A program made the translations under genes and the position numbers. The notes under the pieces are model-generated. The model saw only the letters and a list, made by a program, of their open reading frames with translations, made no database searches and was not told the origin of the DNA. Source: Lathyrus oleraceus (lineage: Eukaryota; Streptophyta; Magnoliopsida; Fabales; Fabaceae). Taken from it: a stretch of 64,000 nt of DNA. Each line of letters opens with the position of its first letter. Positions within the stretch are counted from its first letter, which is position 1. This document shows positions 35,565 to 46,083 of this stretch, in pieces. Location: contig NC_066583.1 in the NCBI RefSeq assembly GCF_024323335.1, positions 368,841,452 to 368,905,451 on the forward strand. Reading direction: 5' to 3'.

Positions 35565-37664
35565 TTACCCTTTGCCCTGGCTAAAGCCTCGGCCTTTTCT
35601 TTTTTCTTTTTTTTCTTCCTCCCCCCTCCTCAATGCGTCGGGAGCAAACAACCTACCGCTGCGAGTGAAACCGCTGGGACCGGCATTATCCACCTTTAGC
35701 ACGGTGGTTTCACTAGCAGATTGTTCCTCCAACCTCTCACCATTACAATATACCTCCCCACCATAATGCCAAGGTACGGCATCATCTTTGTCATATGGAA
35801 TTGGCCCAGGTACCGTGATGGTAACTGGGGCCTCCTCCACCAGATTTGACAAATCCACCGGATCATAGTAAATGGTTATGGTGGAGACCTCCTCCTTTTT
35901 CCCTTCAGACTTCTCGATCACAATCTCCCCTTCGTCCATCAGCCCCTGGACATGCTTCCTCAGAAGCTCACAACCATTTGCAGAAATAGTGCACTCAGCA
36001 CAATCAGATCCGCAGCCCGGATAGACCCCATTCCTCAACAACTTCCTTTTGACCTCAATCAAAGGCGTCTTCAGCTGATCAACCTCAGACAGTCCAACCC
36101 TATTTTCAGCAGAAATTGCATTCACCCCCCTTTGACCATGCGCGGGCATGGGATTTGCGTTGACGTTGGGAGATGGAGCAAAATTAATAGCCTTGGAATC
36201 CACTAGATCCTGAACTGTGTGCTTAAAAGCTTTACAGTTCTCAATATTATGCCCAGGCGCACCTGAGTGGAATTCACATTTCGCAGTCTCATCATAACTG
36301 GCTGGCCTCTGATCAGGTCTCAAAGGTGCCAGAGTTCTGGTTTGCACAAGGCCCAAATCCATCAACTTTTTGAACAAAAAGGCATAGGTCACCGGAGGCC
36401 TATCGAATTGTCTGTCCTGCGCTCTGCCCCGGACTTGATAACCAGCCCTTTGTGGTCTCTGTTGAAAGGGTTGTTGTCTCTGTTGCTGTTGCTGTTGCGG
36501 TTGTGCTGAATGAGACTCAGCAGGAATTGTTACCGCAGCGGTATGCTGGAAGTAACGTTCCCTACCGGGTCCGCGCTGCGTGTACACTGCGCTGGTGTCT
36601 CCTTCCTTCTTTCTCTGCCCACCATTATTGCCGAATGGTTTCTTCGTACCAGAAGAAGAAGAAGACGCACCCTGAATTTTGCCCAGCTTTAACCAACTCT
36701 CTATCCTTTCCCCTGCTACCACGATGTCAGAGAAATTGGTGACAGGACATCCCACCATTCTTTCTGCAAACGGCCCCTGCAGGGTCCCCATAAACAAATC
36801 AGACATCTCCCGATCTAGCAACGGAGGTTGAACTCTGGCAGCCAACTCTCTCCACCTTTGCGCATACTCTTTAAAGCCCTCATTATGTTTCTGAGACATG
36901 CCCTGCAGCTGGGTACGACTCGGAGCCATATCTGCATTAAACTGGTACTGCTTAAAGAAAGCATCTCCCAAATCTTGCCAGCTTTTGATATCGGACGATC
37001 TCAACTTGGTGTACCATTCCAAGGAGCCTCCAGACAGGCTGTCCTGGAAAAAGTACATCCACAGTTTTTGATCCGCGGTGTATGCTGAGATTTTGCGGAC
37101 AAATGCCTGGAGATGAGTTTCCGGGCAGGAACTACCGTTGTATTTATCGAACGCAGGCGCCTTGAACTTCTGAGGAATCACAATTCCCTCCACCAATCCC
37201 ATGTTGGACATGTTTACCACCCCAGGCGTGGCATAGCTCTCAAGCACTTTTATCTTCTCAGCCAGCAGCTGAATTTCCTTGTTCTGAGGAGGAATGTCAT
37301 AAGGCACAAAAGGCTCATTTCGCATAGAGAACTGGTCAGCCTCTCTATCTTCCTCCTGATCTTCGTCAAACCCATAAAACGGAGGCACAAAGTTGTCTTT
37401 CATATTCTGACTAGGCCCAGGTTGACCAGCAGCACCAGCATTATTCACCAGACCAACTGTTGTCCTCTTTCCACCATCACGAGATCCCTGACCCTGGTTG
37501 GAGACTCCATCCAGGTTGACCCCACTGTTCTGAGCAGAAACCCGCTCGAGTTTCTCAACTTTATCTGCGAGAGCCTTCTGACCAATGGCAAAACCTTGCA
37601 TTATATTGATCAGTTCGGTCATTTTCTCCTTCAATTCCAGCATATCAGCACTGGGAAGCTCCAT
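35565..37664 (-). CDS. gag: Gag polyprotein (young element)
   Basis: Gag forms the virus-like particle. The start chosen is the first ATG (37664, MELPSADM), which matches the host gag start; the frame is open to 37763 but only through a TTG. Numbered from the open frame at 37763: a short coiled coil (40-75), the retrotransposon gag domain (about 198-360; KFKAPAFDKYNG, QYQFNADMAPSRTQLQ, QRWRELAARVQPP), a Gln-rich linker (420-440) and a zinc-knuckle-like motif C496-X2-H-X5-H-X4-C510. The reading ends in a TAA at 35565 just after an A/G-rich stretch (about 35605-35635). There the protease frame overlaps in +1 relation. In the host this join is in frame, so an extra base in the homopolymer (mutation, assembly error or a slippery site) is likely. 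Confidence 0.92.
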   Translation of the reverse strand: MELPSADMLELKEKMTELINIMQGFAIGQKALADKVEKLERVSAQNSGVNLDGVSNQGQGSRDGGKRTTVGLVNNAGAAGQPGPSQNMKDNFVPPFYGFDEDQEEDREADQFSMRNEPFVPYDIPPQNKEIQLLAEKIKVLESYATPGVVNMSNMGLVEGIVIPQKFKAPAFDKYNGSSCPETHLQAFVRKISAYTADQKLWMYFFQDSLSGGSLEWYTKLRSSDIKSWQDLGDAFFKQYQFNADMAPSRTQLQGMSQKHNEGFKEYAQRWRELAARVQPPLLDREMSDLFMGTLQGPFAERMVGCPVTNFSDIVVAGERIESWLKLGKIQGASSSSSGTKKPFGNNGGQRKKEGDTSAVYTQRGPGRERYFQHTAAVTIPAESHSAQPQQQQQQRQQPFQQRPQRAGYQVRGRAQDRQFDRPPVTYAFLFKKLMDLGLVQTRTLAPLRPDQRPASYDETAKCEFHSGAPGHNIENCKAFKHTVQDLVDSKAINFAPSPNVNANPMPAHGQRGVNAISAENRVGLSEVDQLKTPLIEVKRKLLRNGVYPGCGSDCAECTISANGCELLRKHVQGLMDEGEIVIEKSEGKKEEVSTITIYYDPVDLSNLVEEAPVTITVPGPIPYDKDDAVPWHYGGEVYCNGERLEEQSASETTVLKVDNAGPSGFTRSGRLFAPDALRRGEEEKKEKRKGRGFSQGKG

Positions 37665-38186
37665 GAGTCTGGGAGTGTTTCTTCTTGTGTAATATCTGTG
37701 AGGGCGAGTTGAGTGCAGGGGTACTACTCTTCGAGCGCGAGCAATGATTCCTGTCACAAGCAAGCACGTTAATAATAGTCACCTGCAAAATAAAACACAA
37801 GTTATCATGATTATGCATGTATGCAGTGCCTATCCATATGAAGGACACTTTGTCTCTCGACCCTGGCATCATCGAGACAAATAATAAGCCGGCATTAACA
37901 TTCTGATTAGCAGTGTTTGATTTTGTCGTGCAGATCGGAGATATGTGATTTAGCATGATACCCCCAACCATGTGTGTGCTCGTGAGAGTGCATACAGCAA
38001 AGCAAATAAAGCTTGAAAACCAATCACTGAATGAAAAATCACCATCACATAGCAAAAGTGCACAATCAGTGCAATAGTCATACATCAACCAGATAAGGTC
38101 AGATACAATCCTCCAGAATAGGAAAGAAATACAGACAAGTGAATTCCGTCAACAAGCCTGACGGTAATCCAACACAAATGAAAGAT
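37665..38186 (-). other. ORF1-gag spacer of the young element
   Basis: This spacer of about 520 bp between the ORF1 stop and the gag ATG is non-coding apart from the ATG-less extension of the gag frame to 37763. I see no repeat in it. It corresponds to 9255-9717 in the host. Confidence 0.6.
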
Positions 38187-39887
38187 CTAACTGGATGAGG
38201 GTCCCGCAGATGGCCCTATCTCGCCTTCCATCCTTGCGAACTCTGCGGCGAACTTGAGCTCGGTATTCTCCTGCTGTAGTCTTCCAACTTCCTTCTGATG
38301 AATCTTCATCTGCCTGAAGTAGTGGTCTCTCTCTGCCATGTAATGATCTCTCTCAGCCTTGATCTTTGCTTTCTCTGCCTCCCACTCTGCAGCGAGGACT
38401 CTGGCTCTCTCATCCCTCTGATCCCTGACTAGGATTTGCCTCCTCTTCTCATCTTCTATCACCTTTGATGCTCTGAACAGCTTATCCTTAGTGATGTCAT
38501 GTTCCTGGTTGGACGATGCTAAAGCCTGGCTGATCTTCCCATAGTAGGCTGTATCCATCTCAAAGCGCTTGGCTGCCAAGGCGTGTCGCTTGTCCTGATC
38601 TTCCATCTTCACTTTGATTTCCTGATTAGCTGCCTGAAAATGAGCAACACTTCTCTCCAACTCCGCTTTCTCTGCAAGTAACTGATCTCTGGCCCTCTTC
38701 ATCTCAAGGAACTCCTCCATGCTGACAGAAGAACTTGGACCCTCAATCCTAGGACACACTGAGTCACCTCCAGGGAACGGTAGAAATGTAGACTCAATCC
38801 TCTTCCGCAACCAATCCTCAAATAGTGGAAAATACCGGCAGTTGACTTTGCCATAAGGAACCTTACCCCTCCTCTGGATATCTCGCCATTCGTCCAATAC
38901 CTGCCTCAACTTGGTCTGGTTACCATCAATCGGGAAATAGAAGGACTCCTGAATCTCTCGCCCGAGAGGAGGACCCTCTATAGCAAACCCCATCTGTCTC
39001 CGGAGAAGCATCGGGTTGTAATTAATGCAACCCTGAACTCCCACCAAAGGCACATTAGGTAAACTCCCACAACTGCATATGAAGTCCTGACCAGCTAAAC
39101 CATTATGAGTCCAAGCAATGTCATCAGCCCGCAGACCCATCAATCGGAAGGACCACTTGACACTAGGGTCAATCTGAACAAAAGCACCTCGGGAAGGCAA
39201 ATACCCCATGAACCATCTAAAGAGCAACTGAGAGCAGCATCTAACCAGACCACCCCGCCTCTTCTCATTCCTGTTATGCACTGAGTAGTAGACATCTCCA
39301 ATCAGGGTAGGAATAGGGTTTCTCTGCATAAACAATCTGATAGCATTATGGTCCACAAAATTCTTCTGGTTAGGAAACAACACAATCCCATAAATGCTCA
39401 CAGCAATCAGAGCACAGACCGTCTTCCAGTTACTCACAGCAGCATGTTCCTTGGCATTGGCCTCCAAGAAACTCAAATGAAACCCGGGTAGCTTTCCTTT
39501 TTCCTTCAAACCTTCCTTGACCATTTCCGGACTCAAATAAAGAGCACGTGAAATTCCAAGGACATCTGGCTCTGCTCTGGTGACATGAAAAGGAATCTGA
39601 TCACGGATCTGAATACCCAGGATGCTGACATAATCCTCCATCAGAGGTCCCAACAGATAGTCTGGAAAAACGAAACACCTCAACCCAGGGTCATAGAACT
39701 GAAGAAGAGTGTGGATGGCGCTCCTGTCGCAGTCAGTGAGTCTGAAAACCATCTTCAGAATACCGCCGTATGACTCTCTAAACATTCCCACATGGTCAGG
39801 AGTAATCAATGCTATCATATCCTTGAGCACACCAATCTCTGGATCAAAGAAACTGTAAGCAATGTTGTTCTTCAAACCGGTCCTCAT
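38187..39887 (-). CDS. Ogre ORF1 protein, DUF7745-like with long coiled coil (young element)
   Basis: A complete 566-residue ORF starts at ATG 39887 (MRTGLKNNIAYSFF) in the position typical of Ogre ORF1. Residues about 15-370 resemble the plant DUF7745/mobile-domain type, with LLQFYDPGLRCFVFPDYLLG (61-80), YGIVLFPNQKNFVDHNAIR (166-184) and NPIPTLIGDVYYSVHNRNEK (190-209). Residues about 390-555 are rich in Glu, Lys, Arg and Ala and look like a coiled coil. The tail is PSAGPSSS. The function is unknown; proposals for extra ORFs in this lineage are not settled. The host copy at 7804-9254 shares the order and motifs but is about 80 residues shorter in the coiled coil and frameshifted. Intactness suggests it is needed for mobility. 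Confidence 0.88.
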   Translation of the reverse strand: MRTGLKNNIAYSFFDPEIGVLKDMIALITPDHVGMFRESYGGILKMVFRLTDCDRSAIHTLLQFYDPGLRCFVFPDYLLGPLMEDYVSILGIQIRDQIPFHVTRAEPDVLGISRALYLSPEMVKEGLKEKGKLPGFHLSFLEANAKEHAAVSNWKTVCALIAVSIYGIVLFPNQKNFVDHNAIRLFMQRNPIPTLIGDVYYSVHNRNEKRRGGLVRCCSQLLFRWFMGYLPSRGAFVQIDPSVKWSFRLMGLRADDIAWTHNGLAGQDFICSCGSLPNVPLVGVQGCINYNPMLLRRQMGFAIEGPPLGREIQESFYFPIDGNQTKLRQVLDEWRDIQRRGKVPYGKVNCRYFPLFEDWLRKRIESTFLPFPGGDSVCPRIEGPSSSVSMEEFLEMKRARDQLLAEKAELERSVAHFQAANQEIKVKMEDQDKRHALAAKRFEMDTAYYGKISQALASSNQEHDITKDKLFRASKVIEDEKRRQILVRDQRDERARVLAAEWEAEKAKIKAERDHYMAERDHYFRQMKIHQKEVGRLQQENTELKFAAEFARMEGEIGPSAGPSSS

Positions 39888-40958
39888 ACTGGAGCAGAAA
39901 ATCTCTCAACCAGAATCTCGATCAAAAGTGTCCCTGCATATGGGTAAACATGGGTTAGATGCAATTAATGCAAAATGTAATGATGCTGATGAATGAATGC
40001 AATGCGTTGCCATCCTCCAAGCCATCTGATCATCTGTACTGAATCTGGGCTCTGAACTGATCATAACCATCTGAGTGGACAAATAATCACCAATCTGATC
40101 CACGGGTTCCGAAATAAACGGAAAACAGATGCATCATCATCATCATCAACACCAAACCATATCCGAGTAGACACATCACCCTTATCTGAATCGGCCCGGG
40201 GAATCCGAAATAAACGGATCCCCACTGATACATATCTCGGCCCGGGGAATCCGAAATAAACGGATCCCCACTGATAAGTCACGGACAGCACTCCGGCGTC
40301 ACAGCAATAAATAACCATAAATCCGACTTATAATTATGTCTCTGAATCACAGATCAAAAGGTCACCATCTGAAGGCTATCTGAACAAACATCTGACAGAA
40401 CAACCCTCCCCTCACAGGTAGGTTCTAAACAAGTCATCCTAAGGCGGATAATGGTCTCGACAATCGGGCGGAGATACTCAATGGGTTTGCCCTTTCGGGT
40501 GTGCCATTGTAGCTCCCTTAAAATCGTCTAAACCAAAGATCCGGGAATGATCGGTCACCAGAGTCAACAACTCAAATGGAGTGACTCAAACAAAGCGGAA
40601 TATCCACAGAGATGAGCACTATCAAGTGAGCCTCGTCCGGCTTGTGGCACATCACGCCGCCAGGCACATGTTGACTTAACATGAAAGAGGCAACGTGAGA
40701 CCACACTAGTCCTAGGTGTATACTCGGGCCTGGGTTTTAGCCCCACTCAGAACACCCACCCCAAAGTAACAGAACCACCTGCAGAGGAAGATGGCAACAT
40801 GACAGTAATGATGCATGCACATATTTAATGCAAGTATATAAACAATGGTTAGTATAATAAATGCAATAAATAAACAAAACAAGCAACCAAACCTAATCCT
40901 AGAACGCTAGGAAGGACTCGCTTAGGGACGATGGACCAGCATAGGTCTACATCGCAAG
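39888..40958 (-). other. Leader of the young element with hairpin-forming repeat
   Basis: This is a 1.07-kb non-coding leader between PBS and ORF1. It contains a 46-bp direct repeat at 40191-40276, each unit with an inverted sequence, and a weaker copy near 40107-40125 (TTCCGAAATAAACGGAA). Short upstream open frames exist (for example 40061-40318 minus) but have no support as genes. Confidence 0.7.
40191..40276 (-). repeat. 46-bp tandem repeat, two hairpin units in the leader
   Basis: Units start at 40191 and 40237 with TCGGCCCGGGGAATCCG. Each can fold as GGGGAATCCG with CGGATCCCC (one bulged A) around the loop AAATAAA, at 40198-40223 and 40244-40269. The copies are identical over the hairpin. 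Confidence 0.85.
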
Positions 40959-40976
40959 TCCCCAGCAGAGTCGCCA
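40959..40976 (-). other. Primer binding site of the young element
   Basis: On the minus strand TGGCGACTCTGCTGGGGA lies two bases after the end of the 5' LTR. It matches the Ogre-type PBS, reported as tRNA-Arg. The host PBS differs at two positions. Confidence 0.88.
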
Positions 40977-41293
40977 GCTGTCGCATCCTGCGAAAAATCA
41001 ACCGGCGAGCCTAAAAATAAAAACACACAGAGCCGCCACTAAACGTTATTTATCCCAAGATAGGGAAAGGAAACGCTCAGAGAAACCTGGAAAGACATGG
41101 TCTCGCGACCAAGACAATGGGTTCGGGAGTCGGTTACGCGAGGGGAAGGTATTAGCACCCCTCACGTCCTAGGTACTCCTAGGGATCCACGCTCTAGAAA
41201 GATAAGGTTGCTATAAACATACATCAAACACACACACAGGGAACGCAGGTGGGGTTGAGAGAAACGGGCTCGATAAGGTATCGCACCTTATGC

Positions 41294-41614
41294 CTACATA
41301 TCTTGTCTGGAACAAGAATCAGAGCCACTGTAGTTCGGCTTACGCACGCCAAACAACACAAAACAATTAGCAGATGGCAAACATGGAGCCCGACAACCAC
41401 TAGATGGAATTACGTTGGCATCCGAACCAAAACATACTCAAAAGGGCAAACATGGAGCCCGACAGCCAATCCTGGGCTTATGTCAGCATCCGAACCCAAA
41501 CAAACAATCAGATAACAAACAAACACACGCAAAAAGAAAAAAGGTTGCCCGGAGCGGTCTCGCACGACCACCTGCCTACATACCTCGTCTGGAACGAGGA
41601 TCAGGGCGATGTAG
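41294..41614 (-). repeat. Two stem-loop modules in young 5' LTR
   Basis: They are the same as in the 3' LTR: outer stem CTACA/TGTAG, inner stems TCTTGT/ACAAGA and CCTCGT/ACGAGG, loop of 5 nt. They lie about 3 kb downstream of the putative TATA box, so they should be in the transcribed leader. Confidence 0.85.
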
Positions 41615-44518
41615 TTCCCCTGAAAGGGACTAAATTGCTAACCAGAAAACCGGGGAAAGACACACAACTAGGGAGCTGAGACTCGAGCCTAATGTTGTCA
41701 TGCATCATTCACCTAAGTTCGGTTTTCTATCCTACTTGCATAAACAAACTATCCTAACCAGGAAAGAAGCAATCACACAAGCATACAATATACAAGCATA
41801 TATCAGATGAGAACAGGCATCTAAACAACACAAGCATGTCAATCAAATATCCACATAACACCACTATAGCCAAACAAGGGGCTCAATCAATCGGGTTTGA
41901 CTGCCTAAGCAAGTCGTCTGTACAGGCTGGTTTTGCTCTTAACCTTGCCATTACGAGGCTAAGGTGAAGCAGATGAAGAGGTGAAGTGAGGATCAGACCT
42001 CACAGCTCATATCCCTAACCAGGGAGAGCTGACAAATGAGCATGGGTCCAGAATGGGGGAACCCTTCTATACTCAGAGACTCTGACACAACAGATCTTGG
42101 GCTTTTGATCTCAATGCTACAACCATGTAATGGGAGCAAGGAGAAGACTCAACTGAATAGTGGGGGACAGGTTGCTTGTCCCTACCTTCCACCAATTGCC
42201 TTACTTGAAGGACTTTTCCTGCTTGGGCTTAAAAATAAACATACACAAGCATTGCCTCTTAAGGAGGACTTCAGACATTTATTTGCCCGGCCCGGTAACA
42301 GCCGGGTCTCCAGACTACATGAAGTTTTAAGAAGTTACCTCAATGCAAATTGCTTATGCAAAGCAAAGCAAAGCAATAGTTCACAAGGAACTGAGCAACT
42401 AAAGTACCTGGAAACAATCAAACTCAGTCAGTATTCAATCAGACAAATTGTACAGCAAACAATCAAACAGTTTAAACAATACAACACAAAGCAAGCTCAA
42501 GGCTTAAGCCCAAGCTCCAACACCTACAAAACAATGTTATGTTAGTGTACAAACATCCACAACATCAATTAAAATTGATTTGCATCATTCTCCATGTGCC
42601 TTATGCTTTTGATCCTGAAAAACCAAGCAAATATTAGCAACTAGACCACTAGGCCAAGCCTAGGGTCCCAAAGCAAGAAAAAAAGTTAAAACAGCAAGGT
42701 ATCCACCATCCAACATCAAATTAACATCAAACAAGATCAAACATCATTGGTCTCATGTTTATATCATCCATCATGTTCAATTCATGCACAAAACAATCCA
42801 TATGAGGTCAAATGAACCACCAAGCATACAAACATAAGTATTGCATTCAAATCCCTATCAAAATAAATCCAAAAATTCTCAAATTAATTACACCTAAACA
42901 GGGGTCAATCAAGGTCTATCATGTCAAATTTGAGCTTAATTGGGCAAATGTAACCATGTCAATGAAAATCAACAAAAACAGACACAATTATAGGCTTCAA
43001 TTCACACCATCAATGCATACATCCAATTCAAAAATTCATATCTCATTGAAAACAAAAAAGAAATGGATGAGACCAAAACAGGGAGGTCACACAATGTGTC
43101 TAGTTCATGCATATCAAATTTCATGGCCATACAATACAATATGAGGATTTCACATCAAAATTACAAACCTATGTCATATGAGCTTGCACAAATGATCTCC
43201 AGAAATGAAAAATCATGATCAAATTGAAAATGCAATGAAAAATTCTACAAAAATTCATACAACATCCTAACATATCAACAATTCACCATGCAAAATTTCA
43301 GCCAATTCTAACATGTATAGGTCACTCAAAAAATCCTGCAAGTTGACATCAAGAGGTGTGACACAAATTGTCACACCTAAGTTCCAGAATTTGCTGCTCT
43401 CTAACCAGGTATCAAAAATTCATGAAATTTACATATAAATAATCCTCAATGAGTCTACAATCATCACAAAAATTTTCAAGAATTTATTTTACATTTTGTG
43501 CATTTCATGATCAAATTGGTAGAAGGTAGCAAAAATGGACACATGTGAAACAAGCCTAAGCCAAATAATATTATTACCAAGCACAACTTTGACCAATAGG
43601 TCAAAAAAAACCTACACTCACCAAGGAAGCTATAGAAAAAATTTCCATATTTTTTGGATTTTTTTACTATTTTTTACGATTTTTTAAAGGTCATATGAAT
43701 TTTTTAATAATTAAAATGAATTAACTTAAATTAATGAAATTGCAGTGGCATTATGGTAATTTTTAGCGCGGCGGGAAACACATTATTTGAATTTTCAAAC
43801 GAAATTAAGGATCAAACACATGAAATTCCCAGAAACTTCATCTTCCAAGTCCAGCAATGCCAAGAACACGTGGATTTCAAATCATCACCAAAACGAACAA
43901 GTGAATATCCGTTAGAACCGTCTTAACATGTAGATCTCAAATATCAACTTAATTTAACCTAAAAGTTCCTAAATCTCACAGATCGATCGAGTTAGGGTTT
44001 TGGTTCTAAACTTAAAATCAAGATTTCTTCCTCTACGGTTATCCATTCGCAAAACCAAAAGCATCACAGTGCTCTACACGAAACGCACTACACAAAGCAT
44101 ACAATAATTAACCAAATCATGAGTTTCGAATTCTGAGCACCTGAAATGGCAGTGGCGAGATTGACGAGCTTTGCGCGTGGAAGTCCAAAACAGTTGTAGT
44201 AAAAGGTTTGGAAGAGTGAACAGCGAAGCTAGATTCAATTGTAGTAGCTCCTAGTGCATGAAAACCTCAATTCACCATTGATGCCTCCAACATGAACAGC
44301 CACGAATGGAGCTTCTCTTGATCCAAATTTCCAAAACAGATGGAGTAGAGGATGATTGAAGATCAATGCAAAAAGAAATTCGAGAATTGATCAAGAATTC
44401 AAGGAGTTTGATGAATTTTTGTTCAATGTGTTCTTGGGAGATTTTGGAGAATGTGGAGAGTTTTTGGATCTGACCTTGGGATTGTGAATTTTCTGTTATG
44501 ATTAGGAAATGATTTAGA

Positions 44519-44526
44519 ATTTATAT
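44519..44526 (-). promoter_or_regulatory. Putative promoter TATA box of the young element
   Basis: ATATAAAT on the minus strand in the 5' LTR is about 1.4 kb from the LTR start. All LTRs here with this region have a TATA-like box about 1.0-1.45 kb from their start. The transcription start is not determined. Confidence 0.5.
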
Positions 44527-45938
44527 GGATGCTTAATCCTCCACTAATCCACTTAATTAGTTAAATGGTAATGTTAAGTGAAAGTGCAATTTCCTTCAAT
44601 TTGGCCAAAATGCCCTCTCTCCAAATCAGTTCATGTAGCAGCTCAATTTTGGTTCCAACAAGTCCAAAATGTCATATGCAATGTGTAGAAACAAGTTTCA
44701 TTTCAATTGGATGCCTATTCTTGAATTTCACTATGTGGTAGAAAAAAGTCCAATTTTGCATTTCCATTCTTCGAGCCAAAACTCAAATTATGAGGCCTAG
44801 CCATGAAATGAATATTCAAACATACTTAAAATGCCATTCCTGAGGTGTTGGAAAAAGTCCCATTCAAAAATTCTAATTATTTTGACATTTGGACGATTTT
44901 GCCCCTGGTCCAATTCAGCTGTCCAGTTGAAAAGTGACTTTTTGCCTTGGCCATTTTTGAACAAATCCAATGATGCACCCTCAAAGTACATGTCAAATGG
45001 AGTTTGTGCATATAAAGAACTTGCAATTTGGACAAACCATGTGGAAGTTATGGCCTCCTGATTACGGTCTTTTCTGAAATTCACTGAGCCATATCTCGCA
45101 AACCGTACATCGGATTTTCAAGTTCTTGGACTTTTTGGAAAGGTGAGAACAAGATCTACATCTGTCATGTTGAACAATTTTTCATTTGAAGCTTCCTTGG
45201 ACTTCTGTTTTTGAGGTCAAAAACTTTCCATTTTTGGAAACTTCAATTACAAGTCACTTGCTATTTTTGGCAGTTTTTGTCCTGACTTGATTTTCTTCAT
45301 TTTTAAGCTTTGCAATGTCATTCAACACTTGTTCCAACATGAATGAAGTGTGTCTAACTTGTTTCCACCTCCAAATCCACCAGATCATGTACAGTTGACC
45401 ACAGTTGACTTTTCATCTGATAGATGAATTTGGCAATGCATTGATCAATCTGAGCCCCAATTTCCAACTGAAATGGCTCAAGGGTGATACCCTAGCCTCC
45501 ATAAGCACCATATAGTCACAAAATGATCCTCATCTCCTTCATAAACCCCATCTCCTGATCCAGCCCTGATTGGCCCAATACAACTGATTAGGGTTGACCA
45601 GTGGTCAAAACCCTAATCTCAAGGAATCTGCTTCAATGTCCTGATGAAATCAAACCATGATGATGATGATGTATCACTTCAATCAAGATGAAGACCAACA
45701 TCCATTGAGAATCATAAAACCCTAATTCACAGCCCAATCCTCAGATGGCTAATGATCAGTCAATAAACCCTAGGCTTGCACTTTGACTTCCTCATCTTCT
45801 GATCAAGACTTGAGAGGATAGCTTGCACAATGTAACCACATGATATGCAATATGCAATGCCTAATGACCTAAAATGAAATGCAAATATGTTAATGCTAGT
45901 CCCAAGAGAGGAGGGCAAATTTTGAGGTGTTACACCGG

Positions 45939-46083
45939 CGAACCAAGAAAATGAAAAAGGTTCGGGCAAAAGTTAGGGATTAAAAAATGAAAAGATTGTA
46001 CACCCGGTAAGTTGAAAACCTGAAAGGGCAACTTAGGCAAAAATGGGTATCCTGGTGGATTGAAAACCCGAAAGGGCGATCCA
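45939..46083 (+). other. Hairpins 2-4 of the post-pol array (host)
   Basis: Hairpin 2 is at 45939-45964 (CGAACC/GGTTCG, 14-nt loop), hairpin 3 at 46008-46035 (TAAGTTG/CAACTTA, AAAA bulge, CCT-GAAA-GGG) and hairpin 4 at 46056-46083 (TGGATTG/CGATCCA, AAAA bulge, CCC-GAAA-GGG). Together with hairpin 1 at 22397 this rebuilds the array of the young element. The insertion of that element duplicated CCGGC at the foot of hairpin 2. Stem changes relative to the young copy are compensatory. Confidence 0.8.

Larger units (their letters stand above)
22444..45934 (-). mobile_element. Complete young Ogre-like LTR retrotransposon, 23.5 kb
   Basis: Two near-identical LTRs (22444-27400 and 40979-45934), PBS at 40959-40976, PPT at 27401-27412 and the target duplication CCGGC (22439-22443, 45935-45939) define a complete minus-strand element. 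In sense order it has leader, ORF1, gag, protease, intron, RT-RNase H-aRNase H-integrase, a hairpin array and a long repeat-rich 3' UTR. The two LTRs differ by about five substitutions and five 1-bp indels by eye. At a commonly used grass rate of 1.3e-8 per site per year, five substitutions give tens of thousands of years; this is only a rough figure. ORF1 and pol are intact; gag and protease are offset by one base. It is inserted in the host's hairpin array, that is, in the homologous 3' UTR of a relative. Confidence 0.96.
40979..45934 (-). mobile_element. 5' LTR of the young element
   Basis: A 4956-bp copy almost identical to 22444-27400. Differences seen include C/T at 41417, G/T near 42834, A/C near 43337, A/G near 43864, T/C near 45599 and five 1-bp indels, mostly in homopolymers. 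It adjoins the PBS. It has two stem-loop modules (41294-41333, 41576-41614) about 300-640 nt from its 3' end and a TATA-like box at 44519-44526. Open frames in it are copies of those in the other LTR and are not genes. Confidence 0.96.

Noticed and set aside
34647..37712. Plus-strand open frames opposite gag and protease
   Set aside because: They are mirror frames of the strongly coding minus strand.
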